From NCBI GenBank assembly GCA_030673355.1, contig DAOVJF010000176.1, positions 1-6,092 on the forward strand: 6,092 nt of DNA, written 5' to 3'. Every line of letters starts with the position of its first letter. Position 1 is the stretch's first letter. This document shows, piece by piece, positions 4,434-6,092 of this stretch. A program made the position numbers and the translations under genes. This DNA comes from Planctomycetota bacterium (lineage in GTDB: Bacteria; JAJVIF01; JAPKYR01). The notes under the pieces were generated by a model. That model ran no database searches and was not told where the DNA came from. It saw only the letters and a list, made by a program, of their open reading frames with translations.

Positions 4434-6092
4434 TTACGCAGGTTCGATTGCGGGAGGTGATTTCTTTGTTGGAAGGGTCTCCGGTTCGATCTCCCTGGAT
4501 TCCTGTTCGTCCTCAAGATGTTCCATACCCTTCTTTGCCAGATCCAGAAGAGGGGTATTTTCATCGATCAGGTGAGGCTGTCCTTCAAGAATTGCCAGAA
4601 GCTCCACACCATCCATGTCCTGGACCTCAAGGAGCCTTGTCGCTACGTCGATCAGTTTCTTCTTATTCTTAGTAATGATTGTGGTGACTTCCTTGTGGCT
4701 TTCTTTAACAATTCGCTGGACTTCCGTGTCAATTATCTGGGCGGTTTTTTCCGAATAATTCCTGTCCTCATGGATATCGCGTCCAAGGAATACCTGGCCG
4801 TGCTTCCTGCCATATGTTACCGGCCCGAGGGCTTTTGACATGCCGAATTCTGTAACCATCCTTCGCGCAAGCTCGGTTACCTTGTTCAGATCGTCACCCG
4901 CTCCGGTCGAGACCTCGTTGAACATAACTTCTTCAGCGACGCGGCCGCCAAGGGCTGTTTTAACCTTGTTAACAATCTCTTTCTCAGTAGTCAGGTAACG
5001 GTCTTCAATCGGCAACTGGAGGGTGTATCCAAGGGCCATTCCCCGGGGGAGAATACTTATTTTGTGAACCGGGTCCTGGTCGCCTATATAATACGGAACC
5101 AATGCATGGCCAGCCTCATGGTACGCGAGACGTTCCTGTTCTTTTTCACTGATTACACGGCTTCGACGCTGGGGTCCGGCGATTACACGCTCGATCGACT
5201 CCTCGAAATGCTCCATCCTGACCTGCTTCTCGTTCTTGCGGGCCGCGAGAATTGCAGCCTCATTGCAGAGATTTCGTATGTCCGAGCCGGTGAATCCCGG
5301 AGACCTCCTCGCGATAATCCCAAGATCGACATCGTCGGAGAGTGGGATTTCCCGGGTATGAATAACCAGTATTTCCTCTCGGCCTTTGATATCCGGATTG
5401 TCAACCACAATTCGGCGGTCGAAACGTCCGGGACGCAGCAACGCCGGATCGAGGATGTCGGGACGGTTAGTCGCCGCGACCATTATTACGCCGGCATTCG
5501 GATCGAAACCATCCATTTCCACTAAAAGAGCGTTGAGGGTCTGCTCGCGCTCATCATGGCCGCCGCCGAGTCCCGCGCCACGCTGCCGTCCGACAGCATC
5601 TATCTCATCAACGAAAACAATCGACGGCGCATGTTTCTTTGCCTGGTCGAACAGGTCCCTGACACGGCTCGCGCCTACGCCGACAAACATCTCGACAAAG
5701 TCCGAACCGCTCATGTGGAAGAACGGCACACCTGCTTCGCCGGCAATTGCACGGGCGAGTAACGTTTTCCCGCATCCTGGAGGACCGACAAGCAGTACGC
5801 CCTTCGGGATTTTCGCGCCAAGCGCGATGAATTTCTTTCTTTCCTGCAGGAACTCGACGATCTCGCCAAGTTCCTCGACAGCTTCATCGATACCGGCGAC
5901 ATCCTTGAATTTGACCTGCGGACGGTTATCGGTGAGCATTTTCGCTTTCGATTTGCCAAAGCTGAACGCCTGCCCGCCGGCTGATTGCGCCTGACGGTAC
6001 AGGAAGAAATACAAGAGTCCGAATAATGCGAGCGGTACCAGTAAAAAAAGCAGCGGAGACAGAGCGGTCAGGAAAAACGGAGGGCTCTTGAC
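4434..6092 (-). CDS. ftsH: ATP-dependent zinc metalloprotease FtsH (5' end outside window)
   Basis: FtsH is a hexameric inner-membrane AAA+ protease that extracts and degrades membrane and short-lived cytoplasmic proteins. The frame is open to the window edge. 552 residues are visible, and about 80-100 N-terminal residues (first membrane helix and periplasmic part) should lie beyond it. Counting from the first visible codon: second transmembrane helix about 11-32; Walker A GPPGCGKT 103-110 (Cys where most FtsH have Thr); pore motif FVG 136-138; Walker B IVFVDEID 158-165; second region of homology about 204-226 with arginine fingers R223 and R226; zinc site HEAGH 325-329 (bases 5106-5120), with Asp401 in the STGAGDDL stretch as the third ligand. 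The peptidase domain is complete and the tail is acidic then Pro/Lys-rich, ending at TAA 4434-4436. All catalytic residues are present, so the protein should be active. No terminator is recognisable after the stop, so some read-through into the next gene on the same strand is possible. Confidence 0.98.
   Translation of the reverse strand, partial: VKSPPFFLTALSPLLFLLVPLALFGLLYFFLYRQAQSAGGQAFSFGKSKAKMLTDNRPQVKFKDVAGIDEAVEELGEIVEFLQERKKFIALGAKIPKGVLLVGPPGCGKTLLARAIAGEAGVPFFHMSGSDFVEMFVGVGASRVRDLFDQAKKHAPSIVFVDEIDAVGRQRGAGLGGGHDEREQTLNALLVEMDGFDPNAGVIMVAATNRPDILDPALLRPGRFDRRIVVDNPDIKGREEILVIHTREIPLSDDVDLGIIARRSPGFTGSDIRNLCNEAAILAARKNEKQVRMEHFEESIERVIAGPQRRSRVISEKEQERLAYHEAGHALVPYYIGDQDPVHKISILPRGMALGYTLQLPIEDRYLTTEKEIVNKVKTALGGRVAEEVMFNEVSTGAGDDLNKVTELARRMVTEFGMSKALGPVTYGRKHGQVFLGRDIHEDRNYSEKTAQIIDTEVQRIVKESHKEVTTIITKNKKKLIDVATRLLEVQDMDGVELLAILEGQPHLIDENTPLLDLAKKGMEHLEDEQESREIEPETLPTKKSPPAIEPA

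Noticed and set aside
5386..5994. Plus-strand open frame of 202 codons opposite ftsH
   Set aside because: FtsH on the minus strand is certain with all catalytic motifs; the opposite frame is Ser/Pro-rich with no domain.

Overview
The window is about 6.1 kb of ordinary chromosomal-looking bacterial DNA of intermediate GC content. It carries six complete or partial genes whose function is at least partly readable and one unrecognised gene fragment. The envelope genes (an undecaprenyl-diphosphatase, a polyprenyl-phosphate-type glycosyltransferase, a secretin-domain exported protein and the membrane protease FtsH) fit an uncultured, probably diderm bacterium. The secretin N-domain protein is the main hint of an outer membrane. 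No marker here fixes the phylum, and no phage, transposon, CRISPR, tRNA or rRNA signal was seen.

Layout. From 1 to 2235 four genes run on the plus strand with gaps of 15, 25 and 32 bases, as in an operon. They are the 3' end of an unrecognised gene, a membrane-anchored protein with a DUF2993/LmeA-like layout, a small exported beta-rich protein, and uppP. The operon ends at an unusually long, perfect 27-bp inverted repeat followed by ten T's (2265-2364). From 2462 to 6092 three genes lie on the minus strand and converge on uppP. Read in their own direction they are ftsH (5' end outside the window), a short secretin N-domain protein with two glycine-rich tracts, and a family 2 glycosyltransferase. 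The secretin-like gene has its own candidate promoter, a strong ribosome binding site and a clear intrinsic terminator. The glycosyltransferase has an extended -10 promoter placed so close to its GTG start that its mRNA may be leaderless.

How the genes may work together. UppP regenerates undecaprenyl phosphate, and glycosyltransferases of the family seen here load sugars onto polyprenyl phosphates. A lipid-binding-type membrane-anchored protein sits in the uppP operon. This suggests a lipid-carrier or envelope-glycan neighbourhood, but that is inference from proximity. FtsH is a housekeeping protease with no specific link to the others. The most interesting items are the stand-alone secretin-like protein with glycine insertions and no channel domain, the long palindrome between convergent genes, and the possible leaderless glycosyltransferase transcript.
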